DNA of 64,000 bases from Treponema_I sp045599005. GTDB lineage: Bacteria > Spirochaetota > Spirochaetia > Treponematales > Treponemataceae. The position numbers and the translations under genes were made by a program. Location: positions 62,001 through 126,000 of the forward strand of contig JAZRVF010000026.1 of the NCBI GenBank assembly GCA_045599005.1, in the 5' to 3' direction. The notes below the pieces were generated by a model, which was not told where the DNA came from, searched no databases, and saw only the letters and a list, made by a program, of their open reading frames with translations. This document shows positions 1 to 8,212 of the stretch, one piece after another. Position 1 is the first letter of the stretch. Every line of letters begins with the position of its first letter.

Positions 1-522
1 GTCATTGCCCTCAAGACAAAAGAAAACTGCGGCTATGACGCTGTTGTACTTGGTTTGGAAGATCTTAAGCCGAACAAAGTATCAAAGCCTTATGCAGGTC
101 AGTTTTCAGAAGGAATTACTCCCAAACGTCATTTGAAAGAGTTTCGTGACTTCGAGAAAGACGTTGCGGTGGGTGATGAAGTAGGAATTGAACTTTTTGA
201 AGGTGTCCGCTTCCTCGATGTTACAGCAACATCAAAAGGAAAGGGATTCCAGGGTGTTATGAAACGCTGGGGATTCCATGGTGGACGCGCTACTCACGGT
301 TCAAAATTCCATCGTGAGCCGGGTGGTACCGGTATGAACACAACTCCGGGACATTGTTTTAAGAATGTTAAAATGCCTGGAAGAATGGGTTGTGATAAAG
401 TAACAGTTCAGAACCTTAGAATCGTTAAAGTCGATCCTGAGCTGAATGTTGTGATGGTTCGCGGTGCTGTACCCGGGAATAAAGACTGTACGCTGATCGT
501 TAAGTCCGCGGTAAAGAAATAA
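1..522 (+). CDS. rplC: 50S ribosomal protein L3 (5'-truncated by window edge)
   Basis: L3 of the large subunit, which binds the 3' domain of 23S rRNA near the peptidyl-transferase centre. The reading frame is open from base 1, so the start lies upstream of the window; 173 codons remain and, against a usual length of about 210, some 35 residues are missing. The conserved core is visible: the basic GGRATHGS stretch followed by the glycine/proline-rich REPGGTG and MPGRMG motifs of the central extension. It ends 15 bases before rplD, as in a standard S10 operon. Confidence 0.97.
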   Translation, partial: VIALKTKENCGYDAVVLGLEDLKPNKVSKPYAGQFSEGITPKRHLKEFRDFEKDVAVGDEVGIELFEGVRFLDVTATSKGKGFQGVMKRWGFHGGRATHGSKFHREPGGTGMNTTPGHCFKNVKMPGRMGCDKVTVQNLRIVKVDPELNVVMVRGAVPGNKDCTLIVKSAVKK

Positions 523-537
523 CCTCGAGAGGAACGT

Positions 538-1179
538 ATGGAAAAGAAAGTATTTTCAATCGATGGTAAAGAACTCAGGACGATAACATTAGATGAGAAC
601 GTATTCGGTCTTCCCGTAAATGACGATGTTATCTACTACGCCATCAATAACGAATTAGCAAACAAACGCGTTGGAACAGCCTGTACAAAAGACAGAGCAG
701 AAGTCCACGGAAGCAATGCAAAACCCTACAAACAGAAGGGAACTGGTAATGCTCGTCGCGGTGATAAAAAATCTCCGCTTCTGAGAGGCGGCGGTGTGGT
801 ATTTGGACCGAAACCCCGTGATTTCAGTTTTGCTTTGCCCAAGAAAGTAAAGCGTTTGGCAATGAAGTCAATTTTGAGTGGAAAAGCTCAGAATGACACA
901 TTAACAGTAATCGAAGATTTTTCAGTTGAAAGTGGAAAAACAAAAGACTTGGTTAAGATTCTCAATAATTTTGCAAAAGATGAGAGAACAGTAATCATTC
1001 TGAAAGATGATGATGCTATGATCAAACGTGCTGGACGCAACATTCATAACGTGTCTTTCCTTTCATTCAATCGTCTTCGTGCACATGACCTTTTCTATGC
1101 AAGAAAAGTTCTGGTGCTTGAGACAGCTGTAAAAAATCTTTCTGATTTTTATAGTAACGAAAACGAGGAGGCAAAATAA
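538..1179 (+). CDS. rplD: 50S ribosomal protein L4
   Basis: L4 binds domain I of 23S rRNA and its long loop lines the exit tunnel. At 213 residues it has the usual length. The tunnel loop is recognisable by GTGNARRGDKKSPLLRGGG followed by VFGPKPRDF. In enteric bacteria L4 autoregulates the S10 operon; no leader is visible here because the operon start is outside the window. AGAGGAACGT precedes the ATG as ribosome binding site. The stop codon overlaps the rplW start. Confidence 0.97.
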   Translation: MEKKVFSIDGKELRTITLDENVFGLPVNDDVIYYAINNELANKRVGTACTKDRAEVHGSNAKPYKQKGTGNARRGDKKSPLLRGGGVVFGPKPRDFSFALPKKVKRLAMKSILSGKAQNDTLTVIEDFSVESGKTKDLVKILNNFAKDERTVIILKDDDAMIKRAGRNIHNVSFLSFNRLRAHDLFYARKVLVLETAVKNLSDFYSNENEEAK

Positions 1180-1463
1180 TGATGTATGAAGATATCCTTA
1201 TTGCGCCCGTGTTGTCTGAAAAAGCAACACTTTTGCGTGAAGAAGGCAAATACGTTTTTAAAGTAGCTCCTGAAGCCAATAAATATCAGATTAAAGAAGC
1301 AGTACGCAAACTCTTTAATGTAAAAGTTGTTGACTGTACTGTTATGAATGTCGGTGGAAAAATGAAACGGCTGCGCGGCAGACCGGGACGTACTTCCAGT
1401 TGGAAAAAGGCAATCGTTCGGCTTGCTCCGGGCGAAACAATCAAAGTGTTCGAAGGCGTCTGA
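1179..1463 (+). CDS. rplW: 50S ribosomal protein L23
   Basis: L23 sits at the tunnel exit and is the docking site for SRP and trigger factor. The gene has two adjacent ATG codons (1179 and 1182); the first overlaps the rplD TAA by one base, the second is at the better distance from the GAGGAG-type binding site and may be the real start. The 93-94 residue length is typical. Landmarks are the N-terminal IAPVLSEKA motif and the basic GRPGRTSSWKKA loop near the C-terminus. Confidence 0.96.
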   Translation: MMYEDILIAPVLSEKATLLREEGKYVFKVAPEANKYQIKEAVRKLFNVKVVDCTVMNVGGKMKRLRGRPGRTSSWKKAIVRLAPGETIKVFEGV

Positions 1464-1495
1464 GCCTAAGACCGCGATATTGAAGGAGAACCATA

Positions 1496-2320
1496 ATGGC
1501 TCTTAAAGTATATAAGCCTATTACCGCAGGTACGAGAACCCGTATTGATTTGCGGAGAGACGAGCTTACTGCTGACAGACCTGAGAAAAGTCTGACAAGC
1601 GGACGCAAGTCTAACGGAGGCCGCGGTGCTAAGGGACGTATTTCAGTACGTCATCAAGGCGGCGGACACAAGAGACGGTACCGGGAAATCGATTTCAAAC
1701 GTGATAAACATGGAATCCCTGGAACTGTAAAAACAATTGAATATGATCCTAACAGAAGTGCAAACATTGCGTTGATTTTCTATGCAGATGGAGAAAAACG
1801 CTATATTATCGCTCCTAAAGGATTGGAAATTGGACAGAAAATTGTTTCTGGTGAGAAGGCAGCCCTTGCTTTGGGAAATGCTCTTCCTTTGGAAGCAATC
1901 CCTGTTGGTTTCACTGTTCATAACATCGAATTGAACCTCGGTCGTGGTGGACAGCTTGCCCGTTCTGCAGGAACCAGTGCTCTGGTTGCAGCAAAAGAAG
2001 GCGAGTATGTAACTATCAAACTTCCTTCAGGTGAGATTCGCCGTGTTCATCAGAAATGCTATGCAACAATCGGAACAGTCGGAAACGAAGATCTCATGAA
2101 CACATCACTTGGAAAAGCTGGTCGTGCTCGTTGGATCGGACGCCGCCCAACCGTTCGTGGTATGGCTATGAACCCAGTTGATCATCCGCTGGGTGGTGGT
2201 GAAGGTGCTGGTAAAGGTCGCAACCCGGTTACACCGTGGGGACAGCCTTGTCGTGGATACAAAACCCGTAATAAGCGGAAGGTGTCAGACAACTTTATTG
2301 TCTCTCGCCGGAAGAAGTAA
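1496..2320 (+). CDS. rplB: 50S ribosomal protein L2
   Basis: L2 is needed for subunit association and for peptidyl-transferase assembly. The 274 residues match the family. Landmarks are the GRISVRHQGGGHKRRYR motif in the N-terminal part and, near the C-terminus, NPVDHPLGGGEGAGKG with the conserved histidine of the peptidyl-transferase-associated loop. The gene follows rplW after 32 bases with AAGGAGAACC as binding site. Confidence 0.97.
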   Translation: MALKVYKPITAGTRTRIDLRRDELTADRPEKSLTSGRKSNGGRGAKGRISVRHQGGGHKRRYREIDFKRDKHGIPGTVKTIEYDPNRSANIALIFYADGEKRYIIAPKGLEIGQKIVSGEKAALALGNALPLEAIPVGFTVHNIELNLGRGGQLARSAGTSALVAAKEGEYVTIKLPSGEIRRVHQKCYATIGTVGNEDLMNTSLGKAGRARWIGRRPTVRGMAMNPVDHPLGGGEGAGKGRNPVTPWGQPCRGYKTRNKRKVSDNFIVSRRKK

Positions 2321-2334
2321 ATTAGGAGTTAACC

Positions 2335-2613
2335 GTGTCAAGATCTGTTAAAAAAGGACCTTTCATCGAAAAGAGCCTTTACAAAAAGGTTGTTGAAATG
2401 AATAAGCAGTCGGACAGAAAGATGATTAAAACATATTCTCGCTGCTCGACAATTATTCCTGAAATGGTTGGAAACACTATTTCTGTATATAACGGCAAAT
2501 CATGGGTACCTGTATACGTTACAGAAAACCTCGTCGGTCACAAACTTGGCGAGTTTTCACCCACTCGTATCTTCCGTGGTCATGCCGGTTCTGATAACAA
2601 GGCTGGAAAATAA
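2335..2613 (+). CDS. rpsS: 30S ribosomal protein S19
   Basis: S19 forms a complex with S13 in the head of the 30S subunit. It starts with GTG behind TTAGGAGTTAACC. The 92-residue product has the family N-terminus SRSVKKGPFIEKSL and the conserved HKLGEFSPTRIFRGHAG segment towards the C-terminus. It lies 14 bases after rplB and directly before rplV, the standard order. Confidence 0.97.
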   Translation: MSRSVKKGPFIEKSLYKKVVEMNKQSDRKMIKTYSRCSTIIPEMVGNTISVYNGKSWVPVYVTENLVGHKLGEFSPTRIFRGHAGSDNKAGK

Positions 2614-2625
2614 TAGGTGGATATG

Positions 2626-2982
2626 ATGGCTGAAAAAAGCGGATATATTGCCACTACAAAATTTCTGATTGCTTCACCTACAAAGGTTCGTCCTGTAGCA
2701 AATGTGGTAAAAAGAAAGACTTGTTCAGAGGCTTTGGCTATTCTTGAGAATATGCCGCAGAAAGGTGCAAAACTGATTAGCGCTACACTTAAATCTGCAG
2801 TCGCAAATGCACTTTATGCTAACAAGAAACTTGATGAAGATATGCTCTATATCAAGGAAATTCGGATTGACGAAGGTCCTCGTCTTAAGAGAATCTGGTT
2901 CCGTGCCCGTGGCCGCGCCGATATGCTCTTGAGAAGAATGTGTCATATCACCGTCATTGTTGAAGAAAAGGCGGGGGAATAA
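2626..2982 (+). CDS. rplV: 50S ribosomal protein L22
   Basis: L22 contacts all 23S rRNA domains and its beta-hairpin lines the exit tunnel. The frame is open from a GTG at 2617, but the binding site AATAGGTGG overlaps that codon, so the tandem ATGs at 2623 and 2626 are better starts; from 2626 the product is 118 residues. The beta-hairpin with DEGPRLKRIWFRARGRAD and the C-terminal HITVIVEEK are typical. It ends two bases before the GTG of rpsC, suggesting translational coupling. Confidence 0.95.
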   Translation: MAEKSGYIATTKFLIASPTKVRPVANVVKRKTCSEALAILENMPQKGAKLISATLKSAVANALYANKKLDEDMLYIKEIRIDEGPRLKRIWFRARGRADMLLRRMCHITVIVEEKAGE

Positions 2983-2983
2983 A

Positions 2984-3751
2984 GTGGGACAGAAAGTAAA
3001 TCCTATCGGATTACGCCTTGGCGTAAATAAAACTTGGTCCTCTCGCTGGTATGCAGATCCTCGTGAGTACGCTGATTTGGTACTCGAAGATCTGAAAATC
3101 AGAAAGATGGTTCAGGAACTGCCGGAATGCAAAAACGCAGATATTGCTGAGATTGAAATTATTCGTCACCCTCAGCGGATTACAATCGTAATTCATACTG
3201 CTCGTCCCGGTGTTATTATTGGTGTAAAAGGTGCCAATATTGAAAAAATTGGCGTCGAAATCCAGAAAAAGCTGACAAAGAAAGTTCAGATCAAGATCAA
3301 AGAGGTCAAAAGAGCTGAAATCAATGCTTCTCTGGTTGCACAGAACATTGCCCGCCAGTTGGAAAACCGCGGTTCTTTCCGCAAGTGTCTGAAACAGGCA
3401 ACAGGTAATGCAATGAAAGGTGGAGCTCAGGGTATCAAAATCCGTCTGAGTGGCCGTCTTGGTGGTGCAGATATGTCACGTACAGAAGAGTATAAAGATG
3501 GTCGCGTACCGCTTCACACACTTCGTGCAGACATTGACTATGGATTTGCTGAAGCTTTGACAACATTCGGAAAGATCGGTGTTAAAGTTTGGGTATATAA
3601 CGGAATGATGTATGGTCATGAGCAGAACGAAGATGCTGGACAGCTTCTGAGAAAACGTCGCGACCGCACAGAGCGCACTTCTGACAATGCAGACAATGCA
3701 GATAAAAAGAAAGAACGCGCTCCACGCGCTTCTAAAGCTTCAAGGAGTTAG
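2984..3751 (+). CDS. rpsC: 30S ribosomal protein S3
   Basis: S3 lies at the mRNA entry channel of the 30S subunit and has helicase-like activity there. I place the start at GTG 2984, because the product then begins with the family N-terminus GQKVNPIGLRLG; upstream in-frame codons to 2957 lie inside rplV. A type II KH domain with the GVIIGVKGANIEKI loop is at about residues 65-80. The C-terminal 30 residues are a charged, low-complexity basic tail that is longer than in many bacteria. Product 255 residues. Confidence 0.97.
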   Translation: MGQKVNPIGLRLGVNKTWSSRWYADPREYADLVLEDLKIRKMVQELPECKNADIAEIEIIRHPQRITIVIHTARPGVIIGVKGANIEKIGVEIQKKLTKKVQIKIKEVKRAEINASLVAQNIARQLENRGSFRKCLKQATGNAMKGGAQGIKIRLSGRLGGADMSRTEEYKDGRVPLHTLRADIDYGFAEALTTFGKIGVKVWVYNGMMYGHEQNEDAGQLLRKRRDRTERTSDNADNADKKKERAPRASKASRS

Positions 3752-3753
3752 TC

Positions 3754-4173
3754 ATGGCACTGAGTCCTAAAAGAGTAATGCACCGCAAAGTGCAGCGCGG
3801 AAGAATCAACGGTAACGCAACACGTGGAAATTACCTGGATTTTGGTGATGTTGCACTGGTTGCTCTTGAGCCGATTTGGTTGAGCGCAAAACACATTGAA
3901 GCAGCTCGTGTTGCTTTGAACCGTAAACTGAACCGTAAAGGTCAGGTTTGGATTAGAGTATTCCCGGACAAACCGATTTCCAAACACCCTGCAGAAAGCC
4001 GCATGGGAAAAGGAAAAGGTGCTCCGGAATTCTGGGCCGCAGTAATTAAACCGGGTCAGATTTTGTTTGAAATCGGTGGCGTAGATGAAAATCTTGCTGC
4101 AGAAGCTTGTCACCTTGCAGGAAGCAAACTTCCGATTAAAACAAAAGTTGCATTCAAAACTCGTGTAGAGTAA
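3754..4173 (+). CDS. rplP: 50S ribosomal protein L16
   Basis: L16 is close to the A site and is required for late 50S assembly. 139 residues, typical. The N-terminus ALSPKRVMHRKVQRGRI and the segment GKGKGAPEFWAAVIKPG identify the family. It begins three bases after the rpsC stop codon, with AAGGAG inside the end of rpsC as binding site. Confidence 0.97.
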   Translation: MALSPKRVMHRKVQRGRINGNATRGNYLDFGDVALVALEPIWLSAKHIEAARVALNRKLNRKGQVWIRVFPDKPISKHPAESRMGKGKGAPEFWAAVIKPGQILFEIGGVDENLAAEACHLAGSKLPIKTKVAFKTRVE

Positions 4174-4183
4174 GGAGTAGAAG

Positions 4184-4387
4184 ATGGCAAAAGCTGCAAA
4201 GAAAGAACTGTCTTATTCCGAACTTGTTGCGAAACGGAATGAGCTGAGCAAGAAGTATATGGATCTTAGATTCCAGATGGTTGTTGGACACGTTGATAAT
4301 CCGATGCAGAAACGTACAATGCGTCGTGAAATTGCAACGCTTAATACGCTTATCCGGCAGAAAGAAATCGCCGGATTGGATAAGTAG
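4184..4387 (+). CDS. rpmC: 50S ribosomal protein L29
   Basis: L29 sits next to L23 at the polypeptide exit. The 67-residue, helix-rich product carries the family pattern with the central KKYMDLRFQMVVGHVDNP and the C-terminal RREIATLNTLIRQKE. An AAGGAGTAGAAG binding site precedes the ATG. Standard place between rplP and rpsQ. Confidence 0.95.
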   Translation: MAKAAKKELSYSELVAKRNELSKKYMDLRFQMVVGHVDNPMQKRTMRREIATLNTLIRQKEIAGLDK

Positions 4388-4397
4388 GAGCTGACCC

Positions 4398-4670
4398 GTG
4401 GAAGAACAGAATGTTCAGAACAAGGCCGGTAAACGCTCATTTGTTGGTATTGTAACAAGTGACAAAATGGACAAAACCATTGTTGTTTCTGTAACAACCA
4501 AAAAGCTTCACCCGCTTTATAAAAAGTACGTTACACGCGTCAAGAAGTGCAAAGTTCATGATGAACTGAATGATGCCCATACAGGTGACACAGTTCGTAT
4601 CGTGGAATGCCGCCCTTTGAGTAAAGACAAGTGCTGGCGCCTTGCCGAGATCGTTGAACGGGCACGTTAA
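4398..4670 (+). CDS. rpsQ: 30S ribosomal protein S17
   Basis: S17 is an OB-fold primary binder of 16S rRNA. It starts with GTG behind TAGGAGCTGACCC. The 90 residues contain the signature FVGIVTSDKMDKTIVVSV followed by HPLYKKY and, near the end, VRIVECRPLSKDKCWRL. A short acidic/polar N-terminal extension precedes the OB fold. Followed after 11 bases by rplN. Confidence 0.96.
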   Translation: MEEQNVQNKAGKRSFVGIVTSDKMDKTIVVSVTTKKLHPLYKKYVTRVKKCKVHDELNDAHTGDTVRIVECRPLSKDKCWRLAEIVERAR

Positions 4671-4681
4671 GGAGAACTGAA

Positions 4682-5050
4682 ATGATTCAGATGCAGACAA
4701 ATTTAACTGTAGCAGACAACTCCGGTGCTAAGACAGTTCAGTGTATCAAGGTAATCGGCGGATCTCATCGTCGTTATGCAAGTATCGGTGATGTAATCGT
4801 AGTTGCTGTTAAGGATGCAATTCCTACATCAACTATCAAAAAGGGATCTGTTGAAAAGGCTGTAATCGTACGTATTGCAAAGGAATATCGTCGTCCTGAC
4901 GGAACATACATTCGGTTTGATGATAACGCTTGCGTAATCATTGATGCCAATAAAAACCCGAAAGGAAAACGTGTATTTGGTCCTGTAGCCCGTGAACTCC
5001 GCGATATGGATTACATGAAAATTGTATCTCTCGCACCGGAAGTTCTGTAA
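4682..5050 (+). CDS. rplN: 50S ribosomal protein L14
   Basis: L14 forms intersubunit bridges with 16S rRNA and is the site bound by RsfS. 122 residues, exactly the family length. The start MIQMQTNLTVADNSGAK, the motif GDVIVVAVKDAIP and the C-terminal end KIVSLAPEVL are diagnostic. TAAGGAGAACTGAA precedes the ATG; the binding site overlaps the rpsQ stop. Confidence 0.97.
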   Translation: MIQMQTNLTVADNSGAKTVQCIKVIGGSHRRYASIGDVIVVAVKDAIPTSTIKKGSVEKAVIVRIAKEYRRPDGTYIRFDDNACVIIDANKNPKGKRVFGPVARELRDMDYMKIVSLAPEVL

Positions 5051-5071
5051 GGGTCTTAGGAGAAATTGAAT

Positions 5072-5386
5072 ATGGAAAAGAAATTCAAGATTCGCAAGGA
5101 CGATACAGTTCAAGTTATTGCTGGAAAAGATAAGGGCAAACGGGGAACCGTTGTCCGCGTTATCCGCGACAAAGACAGAGTTATCGTTGCAGGTGTAAAC
5201 CTTGTAAAGAAAGCGATGAAAAAACGCAACCAGCAGGATCGTGGTGGAATCGCAGAAGTAGAAGCACCTTTGCACATTTCAAATGTTGCAATCGTTTGCA
5301 AAAAATGTGGTCCTACCAGAATTGGTTATAAACTCGACGGCGACAAAAAACTTCGCGTTTGCCGTAAATGTGGAGACACACTGTAA
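5072..5386 (+). CDS. rplX: 50S ribosomal protein L24 with C-terminal zinc-ribbon-like cysteines
   Basis: L24 initiates 50S assembly. I place the start at ATG 5072 because the TAGGAGA binding site (5057-5063) is nine bases upstream; an in-frame TTG at 5066 is too close. The 104-residue product has a KOW motif (DDTVQVIAGKDKGKRGTV) at the N-terminus and a C-terminal CKKC...CRKC pair expected to bind zinc, as in the L24 subtype of many Gram-positives and spirochaetes. The stop TAA shares its last base with the rplE ATG. Confidence 0.96.
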   Translation: MEKKFKIRKDDTVQVIAGKDKGKRGTVVRVIRDKDRVIVAGVNLVKKAMKKRNQQDRGGIAEVEAPLHISNVAIVCKKCGPTRIGYKLDGDKKLRVCRKCGDTL

Positions 5387-5937
5387 TGAGTAATTACGTA
5401 CCCCGGCTTAAGAAAGTCTATAATGACACTATTGCCCCGGAGCTCTTTAAAGAACTCGGATACAAATCCGTCATGCAGATTCCCGCAATCAAAAAGATTG
5501 TAGTCAGCATGGGTGTGGGCGAGGCTCTCTCAAATAAGAAACTCCTTGATGCCGCAGTGACTGACCTGACAGCTATTACAGGTCAGAAGGCTGTGAAAAC
5601 CAAGGCGAAAAAATCAATTGCTAACTTCAAGTTAAGAGAGGGCAATGAGGTTGGTGTAATGGTAACATTGCGCGGTGCAAGAATGTATGAATTCCTTGAT
5701 CGCCTTATCAATGTTGCATTACCCCGTGTTAAGGATTTCCGCGGTATCAAGGCTACCGGCTTTGATGGACACGGAAACTATTCGCTTGGTATTACTGAAC
5801 AGATTATCTTCCCTGAAATCGACTTCGATAAGATCGAGAAAGTTTCAGGTTTGAATATCAACGTTGTAACAAGTGCAAAGACTGACAGCGATGCTCGTGC
5901 TCTGCTTACCAAGTTTGGAATGCCTTTCAGGAAGTAA
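5386..5937 (+). CDS. rplE: 50S ribosomal protein L5
   Basis: L5 belongs to the 5S rRNA particle of the central protuberance. The ATG at 5386 overlaps the last base of the rplX stop; the 183-residue product then begins SNYVPRLKKVYNDTI as expected. Landmarks: the KIVVSMGVGEA segment, the QKAVKTKAKKSIANFK 5S-binding region, and FRGIKATGFDGHGNYSLGI. The upstream in-frame codons from 5368 lie within rplX and are not used. Confidence 0.97.
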   Translation: MSNYVPRLKKVYNDTIAPELFKELGYKSVMQIPAIKKIVVSMGVGEALSNKKLLDAAVTDLTAITGQKAVKTKAKKSIANFKLREGNEVGVMVTLRGARMYEFLDRLINVALPRVKDFRGIKATGFDGHGNYSLGITEQIIFPEIDFDKIEKVSGLNINVVTSAKTDSDARALLTKFGMPFRK

Positions 5938-5952
5938 GTGAGGACTTAGTAC

Positions 5953-6138
5953 ATGGCTAAAAAATCAATGATTATCAAGGCAGCCCGCACACCTAAATAC
6001 AGCACACGGAAATATAACCGTTGCCAGATTTGCGGACGTCCTCGTGGATATCTTGGGAAATACAAGATGTGTCGTCTTTGTTTCCGCAAGCTCGCCAGCG
6101 AAGGTCTTCTTCCTGGTGTAACAAAATCCAGCTGGTAG
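5953..6138 (+). CDS. rpsN: 30S ribosomal protein S14, zinc-binding type (type Z)
   Basis: S14 is in the head of the 30S subunit. The 61-residue product is the short C+ form with CQIC (about residues 24-27) and CRLC (40-43) as zinc ligands, not the 100-residue zinc-free form. GRPRGYLGKYKMCRLCFRK between and around the cysteines is diagnostic. It starts 15 bases after rplE and ends 15 bases before rpsH. Confidence 0.97.
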   Translation: MAKKSMIIKAARTPKYSTRKYNRCQICGRPRGYLGKYKMCRLCFRKLASEGLLPGVTKSSW

Positions 6139-6153
6139 TATAGGAGATTAGAG

Positions 6154-6552
6154 ATGAGTGTTTCAGACCCTATCGCAGATATGCTTACCAAGGTTCGGAA
6201 TGCGGCAATGGCCCGTCACGAGAAAGTAGATGTTCCTACTTCCAAACTTAAATTGGAAATCGTGAAGATTCTGAAAGCTGAAGGTTATATTAAGAACTTC
6301 AAAAAAGTAAGCCAGGATGGTTTTAACGGCATCCGTATTTTCTTGAAGTATGATGATGAAAATAACTCTGTAATTCATGGAATCGAGAAAGTTTCTACTC
6401 CCGGTCGCCGTGTTTATGCAGGTTATAAGGATCTGCCCCGTGTTTACAATGGATACGGTACTGTGATTGTGTCTACCTCTCTGGGTGTTACCACCGGTAA
6501 AAAAGCCTCTGAGAAAATGGTAGGCGGTGAATTGATCTGCACCGTTTGGTAA
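6154..6552 (+). CDS. rpsH: 30S ribosomal protein S8
   Basis: S8 is a primary binder of helix 21 of 16S rRNA and in enterics represses the spc operon. 132 residues, typical. The N-terminus SVSDPIADMLTKVRNA and the C-terminal half, with STPGRRVYAGYKDLP and the end GGELICTVW, identify it. A TAGGAGATTAGAG binding site precedes the ATG. Confidence 0.97.
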   Translation: MSVSDPIADMLTKVRNAAMARHEKVDVPTSKLKLEIVKILKAEGYIKNFKKVSQDGFNGIRIFLKYDDENNSVIHGIEKVSTPGRRVYAGYKDLPRVYNGYGTVIVSTSLGVTTGKKASEKMVGGELICTVW

Positions 6553-6564
6553 TAGGAGCTTAAG

Positions 6565-7107
6565 ATGCCATCAAGAATTGGAAAACTTCCTGTTGCTGTT
6601 CCTGCAGGTGTAAAAGTAACTGTTTCACCGGCACTGATTACTGTCGAAGGTCCTAAGGGAAAACTTGAACAGGAATACAACAACCTCGTTACAATCGAAG
6701 TTGCTGACAATGCTGTTGTTGTTAAACCCGTGAATACTTCAAAAGAAGCAAGTGCAGCACATGGTTTGTACCGCCAGCTGATCAACAACATGGTTGTTGG
6801 TGTAACAGCAGGCTATACAAAAAATCTTGTGATTAATGGTGTAGGTTTCCGTGCAGAAGTACAGGGAAATCTGCTTGTAATGAATCTCGGTTATTCATCA
6901 GAGTTTATCGCCTTGATTCCTGAGAACCTGACTGTAACAGCAGATGCTCAGGGTAAGATTTCAATTACTGGAATCAGCAAACAGGCAGTCGGTGAATTTG
7001 CCGCTGATTTGAGAAAACTCAGAGAGCCTGAGCCTTACAAAGGTAAAGGTATCAAGTATGAGAACGAGACAATTAGACGTAAAGTCGGTAAGTCCGGTGT
7101 AAAATAA
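6565..7107 (+). CDS. rplF: 50S ribosomal protein L6
   Basis: L6 lies at the base of the L7/L12 stalk near the sarcin-ricin loop. The 180 residues form the usual two tandem domains. The start PSRIGKLPVAVPAGVKV and the C-terminal signature LREPEPYKGKGIKYENE are family markers. Spaced 12 bases from rpsH with AGGAGCTTAAG as binding site. Confidence 0.97.
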   Translation: MPSRIGKLPVAVPAGVKVTVSPALITVEGPKGKLEQEYNNLVTIEVADNAVVVKPVNTSKEASAAHGLYRQLINNMVVGVTAGYTKNLVINGVGFRAEVQGNLLVMNLGYSSEFIALIPENLTVTADAQGKISITGISKQAVGEFAADLRKLREPEPYKGKGIKYENETIRRKVGKSGVK

Positions 7108-7119
7108 GGGTGTAGCTAT

Positions 7120-7482
7120 ATGTTTAAGAAACTTAATGACAAAGACAGAAAGCGGCTTAAGAGAAAGGTTCACATCCGTAAGACACTTCGCGGTAGTGCC
7201 GAGCGTCCCCGCTTGACAGTTACTCGTAGCAATACAAATCTGTATATGCAGGCTATCGATGACGATGCTGGAAAGACTTTGGCTTCTATTTCAACTCTTG
7301 AAAAAGAGTTTGCTTCTCTCAAACCCAATACAGAGGGTGCTGAAAAGCTCGGAGAGGCAATGGGCAAAAGACTTGCTGAAAAAGAAATCAAAACTGTGGT
7401 ATTCGACCGCAACGGTTACCTGTACCACGGTGTTGTTAAGGCTCTTGCTGACGGCACTCGCAAAGCCGGTATCGTATTCTAG
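7120..7482 (+). CDS. rplR: 50S ribosomal protein L18
   Basis: L18 binds 5S rRNA together with L5 and L25. 120 residues, typical. A very basic N-terminus (KDRKRLKRKVHIRKTLRGSA) leads into RPRLTVTRSNTNLYMQAIDDD, and the C-terminus ends with the family pattern FDRNGYLYHGVVKALADG. The stop TAG at 7480-7482 overlaps the AGGAG of rpsE, implying coupled translation. Confidence 0.97.
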   Translation: MFKKLNDKDRKRLKRKVHIRKTLRGSAERPRLTVTRSNTNLYMQAIDDDAGKTLASISTLEKEFASLKPNTEGAEKLGEAMGKRLAEKEIKTVVFDRNGYLYHGVVKALADGTRKAGIVF

Positions 7483-7491
7483 GAGATGTTG

Positions 7492-8010
7492 ATGGAACAC
7501 CAGAAGAATTATGATAAGGATCAGCCGAAAGAAAAAGAATTTGTTGAGAAACTTGTAAAACTCAACAGAACTGCAAAAGTTGTAAAAGGCGGACGCAGAT
7601 TTTCTTTCTCGGCATTGACTGTTGTTGGTGACAAAAAAGGCAGAGTCGGATTTGGTTTCGGTAAGGCAAATGATGTTACTGAAGCTATTCGCAAAAGCGT
7701 TGACAAAGCAAAGAGAAACTTGATTACTGTTCCGCTTAAGAACGGTACTATTCCGCATGAGATTCAGGCTGAATACAAGAGTTCATCTGTTTTGCTTAAA
7801 CCTGCATGTTCCGGTACCGGTATTATCGCCGGTGGTGCAGTTCGTGCTATTCTTGAAGCAGCAGGCGCAACTGATGTTATGTCAAAGTCACTTGGCTCAC
7901 GCACATCAGTGAATGTTGTCCGCGCAACTTTTGAAGCTTGCAAAGGCCTCATGGATGCACGTACCGTTGCCAAAAACAGGGGCAAAACCCTGAAAGATTT
8001 GTGGGGTTAA
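7492..8010 (+). CDS. rpsE: 30S ribosomal protein S5
   Basis: S5 is at the mRNA entry site and affects decoding accuracy. In-frame start codons occur at 7486, 7489 and 7492; the AGGAG at 7481-7485 directly abuts the first, so I choose ATG 7492, six bases away, giving 172 residues. The double-stranded-RNA-binding-like domain (VKLNRTAKVVKGGRRFSFSA) is at about residues 20-85, and the C-terminal domain has GTGIIAGGAVRAILEAAG. Confidence 0.96.
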   Translation: MEHQKNYDKDQPKEKEFVEKLVKLNRTAKVVKGGRRFSFSALTVVGDKKGRVGFGFGKANDVTEAIRKSVDKAKRNLITVPLKNGTIPHEIQAEYKSSSVLLKPACSGTGIIAGGAVRAILEAAGATDVMSKSLGSRTSVNVVRATFEACKGLMDARTVAKNRGKTLKDLWG

Positions 8011-8014
8011 TGGT

Positions 8015-8212
8015 ATGGCTAAAGAACAAGACAAGAAAGTTAAAGTAACTTTGATCCGGAGTACAATCGGACAGAAGCCTGAAAAACGTGCTACTGTACG
8101 TTCTCTGGGTCTGAGAAAAATCAACTCCACTGTTGAACACGTAGCAAATCCTGCTATCATGGGCATGATTGCTTCTGTACAGCACCTGGTAAAAGTTGAG
8201 GAGATGAACTGA
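8015..8212 (+). CDS. rpmD: 50S ribosomal protein L30
   Basis: L30, a small 23S rRNA-binding protein, 65 residues. The motif VTLIRSTIGQKPEKRATVRSL is the family signature near the N-terminus. The stop TGA overlaps the ATG of rplO (8212). Spacing of only four bases from rpsE. It is dispensable in many bacteria but present here in the standard position. Confidence 0.95.
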   Translation: MAKEQDKKVKVTLIRSTIGQKPEKRATVRSLGLRKINSTVEHVANPAIMGMIASVQHLVKVEEMN